Origin: Saccoglossus kowalevskii | Taxonomy: Eukaryota > Hemichordata > Enteropneusta > Harrimaniidae | Assembly: GCF_000003605.2 (NCBI RefSeq) | Contig: NW_003142305.1 | Coordinates: forward strand, 187,283 to 251,282 | Reading direction: 5' to 3' | Length of the DNA stretch: 64,000 nt | Part shown: positions 12,188 through 28,632 of the stretch, piece after piece | Numbering within the stretch: position 1 is the stretch's first letter | Layout of the letters: each line of letters opens with the position of its first letter | Translations under genes and position numbers: made by a program | Notes under the pieces: generated by a model | Told to the model about the DNA's origin: nothing | Database searches by the model: none | What the model saw: the letters and a program-made list of their open reading frames with translations, nothing else

Positions 12188-14764
12188 AGTAAATATTCTT
12201 TGTCACACAACGAGATGATAACAAAAACACACTTTGGTGCAATCGTAAAACATTTAGAACAATATTCATATGTCAACAACAAAGTTTATTATACATTTGT
12301 CTTTATATTAGTTGTAAGATAAAATCTTGAATACAGTAGTCTAGTTTGGTCCTTCGGGTCTAGGAAAAATATGGAGTTATATGAGTCTGTACGAAGACGT
12401 GCATATAAGTTGACATGTAACAATTATGTAATCGATTATAAAGAGCGCCTACACATGTGTAAACTATCACTAAGGAGAGAAATGATTAATTAATTAATTA
12501 GTGTAATATTTTTTTTAACTTGTCGATACTAAAAATTAGTACGTTTTGAAGCAGCAGAGCGCGGGCATACTTACCAGGTCTAATGTGATGTTAGTAAATT
12601 ACAACCAATAAACAAACAAACAAATCAATCTATCAATTAAACCATCATTCAATCAATAAAATCTCTTTCTGCTTTCAGACTTGATATGTGATGCGAATAC
12701 ATTGGCTGTTGTAGTATCTGGGGCAATTGGTATAATCTTCAAATACGAGATAATTAACACAAGTGGTTGTTTTTATTTAATAAAAGAAGAAAATATATAA
12801 TGGCGAAGACAAACTTCAAAGTTGATTGATAAATTGTTTACAATGAATGAACAAATGGAGGATGTTAAAAACTGTCATGGAAGATATATTACATAACTTG
12901 ACAATTTGGATTTGAATGTGATACATACCTTACAAGGTGAGATTATTATTACTATGATCACAAACATACATGTATGTCTACTGGATTATTATTCGTATAT
13001 GAATTGTGTAATTTTAACAACATTTATACTTTGGATGTTCTTTGCGTATGTTTAAAACTTGAGTGAATTAAATAAGTGATATATAATTCTGTACACCATA
13101 AAATGTGCTATTTGGTTTCCAATTGCCGGCAATTCATTTATTTTACAAATTAACACAATTAATGTGCGAGAATATATTAAGCGTTATGATGAAGTCACTA
13201 TTAACTCAGTGGATTAAAGTAAACAATACTTTTATGTGTTTTGAATATGATTGTGTAGTTTCATATTCGTTGTTTGTGTCGTGGTATTTATGAAACAATA
13301 ACGAAGAATACTACAAACAAACAAACAAACAAACCACAACAACATGTCTGTATATTATGGTGTTAGACGACAGGCGACAAAAATCATCGGCTATAAAAAA
13401 AAATTCCGTCTGTTAAAACGAATTTTAGCTGTATCTATATATCTATTCAAATACTAAATACTGTTGTATTAAATTGCTCTTGAGACCACAAATACTGTGT
13501 TAACGATATTTATCTTTTTTTCATGTCGTCATATGAGATCAAAAAATGTGTTACTTACTCACTTAAAGACACTTGAGGCTACATAGTTCACAATATAAAT
13601 ACTGCACATGCAAGGTATACGTATTTATATAACATACACATTACACACAGATTCATCCATATTATGCAATTATTTAATACATAATGATGTGACATGGAGT
13701 ACTGTGCTTGCTGAGTGATGAATGCTATATTTTAATTACATTTATTTGCCCTTTTTAAAATCTCTCGACTTTCTGAAAATTCAACATCGTAAAGATACAT
13801 GCGATTTGGGGTAAAACCAGTTCATGGTAAATGTGAATATAATAATTTTAATTGACCTTGTCCCAAAATCGTGTCATGTGCGTGCTAGATCGGACGACGT
13901 ATTATTTGAAGAGCGTCCCGGGCATTGCACTACAATTGCATCAGTCTGCTGACCAGGTTTGACCCTGTTCGGTGTCCCTTATATGACCTGGGTCTACCGT
14001 ATTTGCACTGACTGTGAAATGATACTCATACTTTCTAAGAATTGACCTTCTAAGTGTAATTGTTTAATGAAACAAAATGAAAGTATCAAACATACCTTCA
14101 CTTACATTTACAAAAATAATGTATTGTTTTTTGTTTCTAAGATGCCCAAATGACAAGCCTGAACGGTGCTATACGAGTAAGCTGTTCTCAAACGTTGGTG
14201 CTAGTTATGTCTAATCGTAAACCGCTTTAAATAATTTTATTTGCGTCTTTGCAAAGGCCACACAATTATCAAATCGCAACAACTTTCACTCTCACCATAT
14301 TAGGCAGTTAATCGGAAATATGGTAAGAGTTTATACCACACTATATCGTTCGTTTCGGGTATCAACAGTTATGTATAAATATATATCACAAATGATCCTA
14401 TGAAATGGTAAATTGTACGAATTAATGGAAAACCAGTGAATACAACTGTAATATTTCACCAGGTTTATTATTGGTAGAAAATGATATGTATATTATAAGG
14501 AGATGATACAATTTCTAGCAGATAGGGCACATTTTTTTAACAAATCAAGATGGCGGCGATCTAAGACTTGCCAGTGAGGCACATACAACGAGAACCTGGT
14601 CGACCATTTAATGTGTTTACCCGTTCGTGCGACGACCAAGTCCTGTCAATCTTTTTTGATGTCGCCATAGTGTACACTGATTCGTTAGTCTGGTACCCGT
14701 CCGTCATTTCGAAGTGGGCGGGATTGCCGGGTGGTGAGAAATTGTAACATTATTCTCAACTCAC
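12188..14764. other. No gene recognised; AT-rich spacer
   Basis: It contains short simple repeats (TTAA runs near 12485 and CAAA near 13315). At 12681 a good acceptor (ctttctgctttcag) precedes a 40-codon open stretch without known motif. A perfect YY1-type motif AAGATGGCGGC lies at 14547-14557, upstream of the divergent exon pair at 14765-15354. Confidence 0.4.
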
Positions 14765-14950
14765 CTTAAATTGCAGAATCCTTGGACATTTTCTTTCGCC
14801 AAAAAGATTCTGAATGTGATTATATAGTGTGTCGTTGGATGCATAGGCGACACCGACTGCACTGTGTGCCAAAATACCCACGCATTTAAATAGAAACCAG
14901 AGTGTGCAGTGCAAAGAAACCGCAATTCTTAGAACTACAATTGTTGACAT
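14765..14950 (-). CDS. Possible first coding exon with a hydrophobic anchor, divergent from TNF gene B
   Basis: An ATG at 14950 opens a 62-codon frame ending exactly at a consensus donor (AAG then GTGAGT, at 14764). The N terminus (MSTIVVLRIAV, then LHCTLWFLFKCVGIL) looks like a signal peptide or signal anchor, followed by a polar segment with SNDTLYNHIQNLF. Phase is 0 at the donor. I found no convincing next exon on the minus strand. The ATG lies only 156 bp from the start of TNF gene B on the other strand, so a shared bidirectional promoter is possible. It may also be a chance open frame. Confidence 0.35.
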
Positions 14951-15105
14951 GTCATTTCGTTGGATCCACTGGTTAGAGCAAAGGTCAATTGAAAATTATG
15001 CCACAACATCAAAACATGCTACTTACATCCATCCAGGGAATAGAATAAACAGTGTTGCGTGTTGATGTTTTTTTTTTCAACTTAAAACGTCAATAGTCTT
15101 TGATA

Positions 15106-18427
<3,322 letters not shown>

Positions 18428-20730
18428 TTATTGCTATTTTGTTTTACAACTACTACTACATGGCTGATAAAACTACATTACGTCATTACAGTATCAACAC
18501 ATTTCGTAAATAGACAACACAGCCATAAGTAATTGTATGTTTGTGAGTCTTGGTGATCAATGTCCTATATTAATAATAAAAATATAAAATATTGTCATAT
18601 CAGCTCCCATTATATCGTTAAATGTATGTCTATGAATGTTTCTCCAGAAGTATAAACGGCATAAGTATACTTTGCACAGAAGTACACCTATAACCAGTGT
18701 CTATTTGTGTACAAGCAGTGTTCCGCTGACAGTGGCTGCTTTTCTCCCAGTACTCGTATGTTCACTACATGCCAGTTAATAAAGTGGATTTCGTCATATA
18801 TGTAAAGACGACATGCTTATTTTTAAAACGATATTTCTACATTTTGATTAGTTAATTTACACACTTAAGTTTATGTCATACGTTATAGTCTGATTAATAA
18901 GTAGTGGGACTATAACTTCAATGTGTCCGATCTCGACTCTACTTTGTGTTTATTACACTGTGTGTTACACGCTTTATTATATTCGTATCAATTTCTTTCA
19001 TTTTGTTAAGTTAATTACAACTATAATTTTGTAACTCATAGTATTTTCATTTTTGTTGAAAAATAAAAAAAGAAAAACATGTTTCCACTTTTATGTATAT
19101 CTTATATGTTTTTATATTAATTTCATTTATTGAAAACTATTAATATATAACTCTAACGCGAATTATATATGCTTTGTCCACCCGGCACATTGTATTTTGG
19201 AACGTCTCACATGCGACTAACCTGTTTGTGTTTCTGACAAAAGTTTGTTATTTTTAGATATGCGTCATATTTATAAAATATATTAATATCTAGAAAATTG
19301 AAATTTGATTTTAGAATTGTTCAATTTTACTTTTAACGTGGGTTTAACATACCAAGTAGAAATGTTGTTATTTTAATAGATGTTTTACATTTTATAATTC
19401 AGTCAATAAAGAGTTGTTTTTAAATCTGATGTGTTTAATTCTATTACGGTATTTGTTGTATTGTTTGTTTTGTTGGATCCTGTGAATGTGTTTTGTGTCC
19501 ATTGCTAATTAATAAATAAACGAACTGCTGCGCATTTATTTGTGCAATGTCACGTTTTTTCAGATGTTGAGAGAGATCTTCGTCCTCGACGTAACAAATG
19601 GGACGCAAATTGATCGCGATTTTTTGTTTCAAACGGGTTACACACTTAGTGATTTTCATAGCAACGTTTCGGATAATATTTGTTTAGAAAAAAATCTGCC
19701 TAAAAAATGCAAAAAAAAAACAACATAGTTGTAACAATTTAAAGTTAAAGCATTATTTTATAAACAATAAGCAGAGTGTCCTAATATCTCCTGACGACTA
19801 AGAATTCATTTATTAATTAAATGTAACCAAGAACATTTTGAGATATGATGTCAATTTTTCATCATAGGAACCAAATACATCACAAAGTCATGTTTTATGC
19901 GTAAAGTAATTTGGTGATTATATATTGTTATAAGGCTTTTTTGTGAACAGCACCATCAATTATAGTTTAAACGTGAAAAAACGATCATTTGTTTCAGAGA
20001 TAGTGAACTACGTCAAAGCGACTTTTTAACATAAGGAAATGCAACAAAATAAGTTCAACAAGTCAACTCAATTTCTCATTAGTCAATCTATGAGCATAAA
20101 TCACCAAGTCACTGTAATGTATGACCAAGTGCTTACTTAAAACATAATAACATTTTCCCTTTTTAAACAAACTAAATGAATATATAAAACCGCGATATTA
20201 TCAATATTTGTGTTATTTATTTATTTATCATCTCTCCAACAAATATTATATATAATATTTGAAATCTTTGTGAAATATTACCTGTATTTCATTTGAATGG
20301 AAGAAAAAATTTATAGTCACTGTCAAACAAATCAACTGTGAATCTTTATTTTTACGCAGTGGTGTAAGTAAGTTGTATAATTGTTAAGATAAATTTAAGG
20401 TCAGAGGTCAGTTTCTCTGCGAGTGATTGGTTCGTTGAGTTGTAATTTGTACTTTGCATTTCAAAGTACACATTTGTATTATTCTTGGAAATCGAGTGAA
20501 TTTCTCGTTATACCCCTGGAGATATAATTCCTATAAACACACTAAAATAAGGTAAACGTCTCTAAGCTATCGTTATCAATATGCGGGAACACAACTTCAT
20601 CGCCGGAGTCATGTTCAAATTAGGTTTAAACACCCTGATACCCGAAGAATAGGCCAGGAACCCAGCCGACCTCGGTCCTCACCCGGGGGCGCTCATAGTC
20701 CACTTTGAAAGCATTAACGTCACAAAGAGC
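18428..20730 (+). other. 3' UTR of TNF gene B and spacer before gene C
   Basis: Poly(A) signals AATAAA lie at 18575-18580 and 18778-18783, the likely end of gene B. The rest is AT-rich with no supported exon. Confidence 0.5.
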
Positions 20731-23700
20731 ATGGCTAGCTCCAAAACAAGGCAGCAACCGCCCACGCTGGTTATCGGAGTTATTGACGAAGTGTCCGATA
20801 ACGAATTGAGTTCGAGAAGTCCACATGCAGGTTGGAGTCTCAACAATACATTTGTGCTGTGTATGTCTATTCTGGTTGCCTTGCTCTTGGTCGCCGTGAC
20901 AGCCCTCGGCAGCGTGTCTTGTGCGCTGTATGCCAGTAACATAGCGTTGATAAGTAAACAACACGCGAACGAGAGGAGGTTCCAAGCTCTGTATGATATA
21001 ACAAGCGAGGTGCTTGCCATGGAGGGGCTAGACGATTTGCAACGTAGATTCAGTCAAGAGTACGGTGACGAGGTAAGTGAACATCCTAAACAAGGTACAC
21101 CGTAAAACATAATTTATGCAGGATTATATGGTAAACAAACAGGGGAAGAATCGAATGCCAGAACCCCCTTCCCAACTATATGCCCCTGGGCGTGGAGCTG
21201 TAACTTGGGGGTGATTTACGTTATGTACATGTCGGGGGGTGTAGCGTCTATGTGTGGTTACAAGTGCTCTAGATCGCAGTCAAATTCATTGTACTTCGTC
21301 CTATATAACTCACGGTAGACACACATACAGTGTCAGCGTAGGTACTAGTAATTCACGTACTTAATTGGTCTGAATGGCGAAAACATTAGCATCAGCCTGG
21401 ATGTGATTATTAATGTTTAATTGTATTCAAATTAATAACATCGGAACAGTGAATTTATAATCCAATGTGGTGTTTTACGTCTGTATTAGAATTATGAAAC
21501 GGGCTGTTCGGTAATTTGGTAAAGCAAATTCTTTGGAAAAATCGATGAAAATGTTAAGCAAATTAAGCCAGGTATATCTCTTTAGCAATTGTTGTCAGTT
21601 AAATTGATCGATTATACAGAGGCGGCGGAACAACTTTTGCATGAGGGGCGAGATCTGAAATCCAGATCCTCTGAAACGCTATTTCCTGCATTTTGAGGGG
21701 CAAATTTTACTGACACAAAGGGTTTCAGCTTGATTGCCACCCCCCCCCGTGCCACCGCCACTGTTATAATACGTGTCTGAGATCATTCGGACAAACTTTA
21801 TGGTTTGGAAATACATGTATTGTGTAAAATGTGCGAATTGCCGAATTGTTTGAGCATTTGCCTAGAATCAACGCGAATAGATCAAAATGAAATTCAAACA
21901 AACAATAAAATGCGAAGTCGAAACGACATTCGGTCGCGATGACAACCAATGCGGAATATTCAACATTTCCTGTTTTCTGATTGATATTAAAGATTTAAAA
22001 TACTAATATCTCCTGCCAATATTGACGCCCAGTTTTACGTATTCACCCCATATTTACGTATCCTCCCCATATGTACGTATTCTCTAATATTTAATTATGC
22101 AGTCCTTATTATGTATGCAATACATATCTACGTTATATACGCCCTCGTATTTTCGTATCCCTTCCCCACATAGACGTATTATCTTCCTATAGTTACGTAA
22201 GCCATTCCAATATTTTTTCCAAATACGCGCGCATAAACTCAGTATTTACATATCCCTGCCTATTAGTAACAGGTGCGAATTCACGAAGTAATTGACCACA
22301 GACGACCTATTACCTATTATAAATGCTGTATTATTTAATGTATTTCCGCTCAGAGCAAGCTGACTGAAAACGTCGAAAATGATCGTGACGTCAGGGACAC
22401 GTCGGACAACGGTGAGTATGGTGTCGACGAAGATAGAGTTTTCATTTCTCTTTGCCTTCAATCTTTAAGTTTTAATATTACTACATGTTGCTGTGTACAC
22501 TAACACTTCTATTTTGTTTTATTTTCAATAATTTTCCACCTAGCGCCTGAAATACCCTGCCCCTCTGAAATTGTAGTACAACGCGTAAAGCGTAAATCAC
22601 GAAAGAAACCAAAAAGAAAAGGTATGGTGGCGCACTATATATTTGGCTTCTGATGAGTACTCTGTCTCCAAGTACATACAACGAATACGTACGGATATGC
22701 ATCGTTTCTTTCTCGGGGCATTTTGGTTTATTATGTGTACAGATGGCATGGAAGCGTAGTTTACATATTCCATGTTATACATGACTTCACGCTTTATTAT
22801 TAAGAGTTCGCTTGTCCGTGCATGAACAAAGACCCTAAGGTTTTAACATGCGAGATCGTAATAAAATAGGGCAACGTGAAGATTAGGGTAAACATGGCCT
22901 CGTTCCAGATTCTTTTTTCAGTCTTCTCTCGTGTTACCTTCTTTCAGTAGATGTACATGCTATGGTGACAATACGTAATATATATTCTAAAAGCTTAAAT
23001 ATAGGGTGGGTGGTGATTCGCGCGAACACATTTCGACAGCAGCATCGCGGCGCCCAGTCATCTGTGCTGTAGCCTTAATGTCAATGAGCAAATATAAGTA
23101 TTGTGTTTGGATCTGCTATCGTTAATTTATTTCTACTAATGTGAACATTCCTTCATTTTGAATTTGGGGTGATGCATGTGTCGGTACCATGATGTTCACT
23201 ATATTTGGCGTTTGGTTGTTTACATGGAGGCAGAGTAAGTTACTCTATCAGATTGTCGCATGCAATATTAAAATACTAATAAAACTAACAGCTAAATAAA
23301 CACGAGAATCTTGTGGTACTAATGTGGGTGCTGGAGAAATTGATACATCCGTATTAAATGTGACAATAACATCAACCATATCGTTGAAACTTCAATCACT
23401 CGTTTTTTCACTATATACTACATTTACCGGTACATTTGCACTTATTTCACTGGCAAACACACATAGCTGATAATGCAAAAATTTGAACATTGTACTGAAC
23501 TGTCTAGACAATGCTATATCAATTACCGACTTTTTTGGGGGGGGGCTATAAACTGTATATTATCCACCAATCAACCATCAGGATTCACGTGACACATACA
23601 CAGATGTGACCTAAAAAGACGAACTTGCTCAATATATCGCATACACTGAATAGAAAGGAAGCTTCTTACTGCGTGATGGTTTAATGGAAATCTATGTATG

Positions 23701-26700
23701 GTGTATTGTGACTGGTGGCAGCAAAACAAACAATTATAGCTTCAAATCAAGGCAGAATTCATAACAGTTTTCGCAACATGTTCCGTTCTTGATCATATTA
23801 GTTTTGACTATATACCATTATGTCATGATATTAAGAGGGGGTCGCTGCTGAATGCACTCGCAGGTGACACGTGGATAATAATGAATGATTCGACTTTGAT
23901 ACCAATTCTGCTTGTCAACATGGAAATGGTTTCCGATCACGAGTGCAGCCGATGCATTACCGGAACTTTAGCCTTTGGCCCAAGTAATCACCATAGAGTC
24001 TTTAGATATGTACTATTCATAAGAAATCCTATACAACGTAATTCTGAAATCGAATTTAGAAAAAAAAATCCGAAAATCAAGTAAAGTGAATTTAACCCTA
24101 AAATCGTGTTTGGTTTGGTTAATGGCGTGTTGGCAGAATATCTACTGCCCCTTGGTGTCAGCCTGTATTTCAAATATATTCATACCAAGCATATATTCTT
24201 ACAGAAAGAAGAGTAAGATGCGTTCAAGGTCCACCAGGTACGTTTAAAACATTTAAATATTCACAGTATTATTTGTTGCAATGCCGGCGCCAGTTCGACT
24301 GACCCAACATTGTAGGTACATTGTTGTCCTACGTGCGACGTTGTCGGTCACATTGAATAGGCATCTTCACTGAAACCGATGAACCATTAAGCCCTCTGAC
24401 TGTCAGTACTTTTTGTATATGAAATTATTTTCATAAGTTGGCCCCTCTAAAATCTATAAGCGCTTGAATTCTTTCAAATCATTTAGTGAACTAACTCTCA
24501 TTTTATTTACCACGTGTAGGTCCACCGGGTAACTGCTCTTGCAACCTGACCTCCTTACTCGAAGAGGAAATGACGTCACGAAAGAGGATTGACGTTTCCG
24601 TATGTATATCACGAATTTTTAGATATTGAAGAATCCGTATGGGGTCACGCCTTTTTATTCGCCAGGTGGATTATATTACTTTTCGTTCGAAGTTTATCTT
24701 GAATGTGAACTTGCTATTGAGTTAGTATGACGTAAGCTTAAACTTTCATTTTAGAATGGGTTGTCATCATTTCACATGATTGGACACGAACATGTCATCA
24801 CAAGTAATGGTAAGTATAAATCAGTTGTATGTACTATATCAATACACCACTCTATTGACGAACGCTTCTTGACGTAATCACTACGCAATGCCGCTCAAAA
24901 CGACGACTTTGTTTGGTTTCACAGTATTTCGTCGTCTATAGTATTATTTCCTAAAAATCTAATCTCCATCGAATTGCGACAAATGAAAACGATATGAACG
25001 GTTTCGTTATAGAATAGTTTCTTCAAGTTTGATAGAGGGCGCCATGCGTTATAAATATGGACATCTCAAACATAATTGTCTGATCACGTATGCTAATAAA
25101 TATTTAGGTTGTGAAATAAAAAAGTGTGTTTGTGACAGCATTCGTTCAACACTGAAAACTCAGTGACACACAAAAACATTGATATTGAAAATACATGTTC
25201 TCATATATGATAACATCGCCGATTAAAATGCGCATGCGCACTTGTCCCAAATGTCCCATGAAATATTGTTTTTTGTTTTTTTAAATTTAACCATGATACA
25301 TGCTTAAATCATCGAATGACTGCATCAATCCGTTTCTCGAGCACCACCGTCCAAACCAACGAGAAACAATCGTGCTTGGAAAATGTCATGTCGCCATATC
25401 ACTTTTAATAACTGTGCATAGTTCCATGCATATATAGTACATTCAATGTTGATAAGCATTTAAACATGAAAAGTCAACTTATTCCTTCATATAGATAACT
25501 TTTATTTCTCTCGCATAAATAAAATTCTTGAACACTTTTCACTTTGATCTGTCTGTAGGAGGGTACTTTTCCTGGAAAAGAGAATATACGGAATCGTACT
25601 TCGAATTAGCCCACGACAGAATTGAGTCACGTGGTGGTCACGAAGTGCAATATATTACAATAACAGTTCCCGGCTATTATTTCGTGTACTCCCAGTTGAT
25701 GTATGCAGATGGCCGTTCCTTGAATATTGGACATAAGACCGTGGTTGAACGTGGTAATGTGGAAATAGATATCATGCTCAGTGGTGCCACAGAACAGACA
25801 GGGTGAGTTAACTAATTTAGGCGTCCTTTCGGAGTCACCTGCGCATGCGTCAGATGGCCTTAGCGTGCCGTTGTTTACAAACAAGCGTCGTCGCCTGGGA
25901 CTCAATTCCCGCGCGTGCGCAGGTGACGACACAATTACGTATGACTACAGAATTTACATATTTGCGAGTTAATTAAAAGCCTGAAATTTCACGGTTCGTA
26001 AAAATATCGCCTCTAGGAAAGGGTAACACAAATCATGTCTGTGGGTGGTGGTGATCTTGTATCACACACCCGTTTTAGCTAAAATTCAAAACTACCTGAA
26101 ATAGTTGTATTATTACAATTTATAATAATAGTCATTCAAGAGATATTGCGTAAAACAGCCAATATCTTGGGATGTTGGTGCATGTCATGATAGTCAATTA
26201 CGATTACCATTATCCTTGTATGAACCAATCAGATTATGCGGATTTTTATTACGTCATGATAGTGTGAAGATACCGACGGGGTGAATTTTGCTGCCATTTG
26301 TTTTTGTTTATGACCCCCGGGCTTCATTTTTTAAAGAAATAATTAGTATTTATGATAATTATTACAAAAATAATCACATACAAACGTTCATCGACATTTT
26401 ATAAGAACCTTTCACAGCGAAATTATTCTGAAAACCCCCTATCAAATTGTTAAATCACCGGAGCAGAACTTATTGATTTGGTATTTTGACAGTTAATCTC
26501 CAGTCACATGACCCCATGTAAACAGTCTTTGAAAACATGAATTATCAAATTCCTGAATATTTCAGCTTTCAGAAAATATATAGTTTGCCGTCAATAAGTT
26601 TTGATTTGAATTGCTCAGATCGTTTTAACTAAACGATGGGATTTCCCCGGGTGCTACCTTAATGCGCTGAACTGGCATGATATACGAGATGAACTATTAT

Positions 26701-27094
26701 AGTCACCTCCTTTTATATTATGTTATTTAGATGGAACATTTTGTATTGATTTGTCTCTACTGTATGGAATGTTCCTTGCCTCTCCATCACCAAAATATAA
26801 ACAAAAAAACGTTGCATTTGTACCTATGAGGGCGTTATGTTTGAAGGTTCGGCGAAAACATCACTGTTATTCAGTATGTAATGCATATTTTACAGATCAA
26901 GAAATACTCGTACACCACCCGCTGATTCCGGTTACCATGGCGGCGTGTTCTATCTTCGACGTGATGATAAGATCGGTATACAGCCATTGTATGCAGGAGA
27001 AAAATTTGTACTCGATCCGACTAAATCATTTTTTGGTGGTTTCCGCATCTGGGCTGGGCATGGCGACGACGGCATCGACAGTGGGTATGCTTGA
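20731..27094 (+). CDS. TNF-superfamily ligand C: furin site, GPPGPPG, TNF domain
   Basis: Predicted 362-residue type II membrane protein. Exons, all in phase: 20731-21072, 22354-22411, 22544-22621, 24205-24237, 24520-24599, 24755-24809, 25559-25802, 26896-27094. The cytoplasmic tail is about 40 residues, longer than in A, with a transmembrane helix about 41-66. Furin-type RVKR lies at 147-150, followed by a basic run (KSRKKPKRK), then a minimal collagen stretch QGPPGPPG built across an exon junction, then NCSCN. The TNF domain covers about 202-355: FHMIGHEHV, the conserved PGYYFVYSQL, LYAGEKF and the closing strand SFFGGFRIW. The tail GHGDDGIDSGYA is short. Its terminal region is split by a phase-2 intron (25803-26895) that genes A and B lack. 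AATAAA at 27810 may end the transcript. The tandem position and shared intron phases show it is a paralogue of A and B. Confidence 0.85.
22030..22205. repeat. Degenerate short tandem motif in intron 1 of TNF gene C
   Basis: A loose repeat of a word like CCATATTTACGTATCC recurs about every 18-30 bases with many TACGTA cores, giving a string of ACGT palindromes. It is too degenerate to define a clean unit. Confidence 0.4.
25834..25927. mobile_element. MITE-like short inverted-repeat element
   Basis: Near-perfect inverted termini, GTCACCTGCGCATGCG on the left and CGCGTGCGCAGGTGAC on the right, enclose about 60 bp including TTGTTTACAAACAAGCGTC. It sits 31 bp after the donor of TNF gene C exon 7. 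A related left half is at 34950-35015. No coding capacity; a nonautonomous element is the simplest reading. Confidence 0.6.
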
Positions 27095-28632
27095 ATGGCG
27101 CGCAATGAGTCTAGATTGTACAGACAGTTAAGGTGTTACTAGATCGTTTCTGTACTGTGTAATGGGTCAGTCAGTGGTAATTCTGTTATGACGGCGTGCC
27201 TATATCATCTTGCATATGCCAGTGATTTATACAACAATGTGTGTTGTACGTTCAACCCACAGCAACTTGAAAGTGCGTAATATTTGCTGTTCTTGCACTA
27301 AATTTTCTGGACTAGCACGGCTGTGATATTGTTAGTATAGCCGCGGAAAAGTTGATATCTGAGCTTCGCCGGTATGTTATTTGCCCCTGACGCCAATACT
27401 AAGTTTTTCAAACCGTGATTTTCTTATCAACTGAGAATAAGTAATTTGGTTGAGTGTTCATCTTACACGCTGCCTAGTCGTCATTATATTTGATAGTAAA
27501 CTTGAAACATTCCTTGGTTTGGCGAGAATTACCGTCCCTTCGTGAATGTTTATATTGACATAATAACCACGTGACCCCTCGGTAGACTCAACAATAATGG
27601 CCGCTGAGATGGTAATTTGTGTCGTTCTCAGTCAATGTCCAAAATATGAGAATATATATAGTGTTCTGACTGCCTGACTACTAATGTAATTTTATGTTAT
27701 ACAATTTTATGCAGAGTCACGTGACGTGCCAACCCTTCCACGCATACGACCACGTTTTTCATATCAGATTTTTATGACAACAGTTGTATTAAACAAGACT
27801 GTTTTGTAAAATAAATACCAATTTATAGAATGCACGTGTGTAAATTGTTCATGAAATGTATTTTATATTTTACCAGTAGAAAGCACACACACGGACTGGC
27901 CCAGTGGGTAGAAATTGGGACCTACAATCACCCGAGAGAAGTATCGTAGACATTATTTCTTTAAATACATACTTTTATTGGGCAGACTTTATAGTGACAA
28001 TGATTCTGCTTAAATAGCGCCCTATTTGTTGGAAATTCTACGGAATCGTTTGCTTACTCGGCTGTCAATCCCGGAAATTGCATACAGGAAACATGGCACA
28101 TCGTTGTTTATTTTACAAACTCTATTAATTAATTAATTAATTAAATTTGCTGTGAGTTTAGGCGTCCCTTTAACATGAACGTCTGCACCATCTTTAGAGA
28201 TAAAGTCGTGTCAACGAACAATATATATATATATTGAAGGTTTAATGTGAAACTAGAGTAAATTCATGGTAAAATGCAGGAGTTAGCACCACCAATATTA
28301 ACTAATACACCATTCCTGTTAATCGCGCCCTCTAGCGAAAAAGTGCTTTTGTGACGTCATAATTACGTATTGGCTGAAACGCTACTGTTCAGTGAGTTGA
28401 CCACAGATTTAAATAATATGTGGCTATTTGAACGGTCTCCTTTCACCCATTTATCCCACTTAAGTACTCACAGTTGCCAGAGGGCGCAACATGTCCGTGA
28501 AGACAAGTTTTGTCTGTTTGAATATTAGCTTTCCATGCAAACGAGAGAAATTGTCGCAAAATCAGAACGATAGTAAAAGTGACGAAGACCTTCGAACACA
28601 AATTGCTGGGTTGTGCTTTGTTTAGTTATGCG
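27095..28632. other. Convergent 3' region between TNF gene C (+) and NDP (-)
   Basis: AATAAA at 27810-27815 on the plus strand could end gene C. AATAAA on the minus strand at 28112-28107 could end NDP. No further exon is supported. Confidence 0.4.
28323..28370 (+). repeat. Dispersed repeat with gcgccctctag core and TGACGTCA, copy 1
   Basis: This segment matches 37659-37706 over about 47 bp (TCGCGCCCTCTAG, then GCTTTTGTGACGTCA). Both copies carry a CRE-like GTGACGTCA. Element borders cannot be defined from two copies. Confidence 0.5.

Noticed and set aside
12681-12800. Possible terminal exon after a good acceptor (LICDANTLAVVVSGAIG)
   Set aside because: It is a short stretch, with no partner exon, no known motif and AT-rich composition; kept only as a note.
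14547-14557. ATGGCGGCG as a TAF9-like start
   Set aside because: The frame closes after three codons; it is only a YY1-type motif.
26751-27131. 126-codon plus frame over the last exon of TNF gene C
   Set aside because: It is out of frame with the TNF reading (GGVFYLRRDD, SFFGGFRIW), which has proper splice phase.
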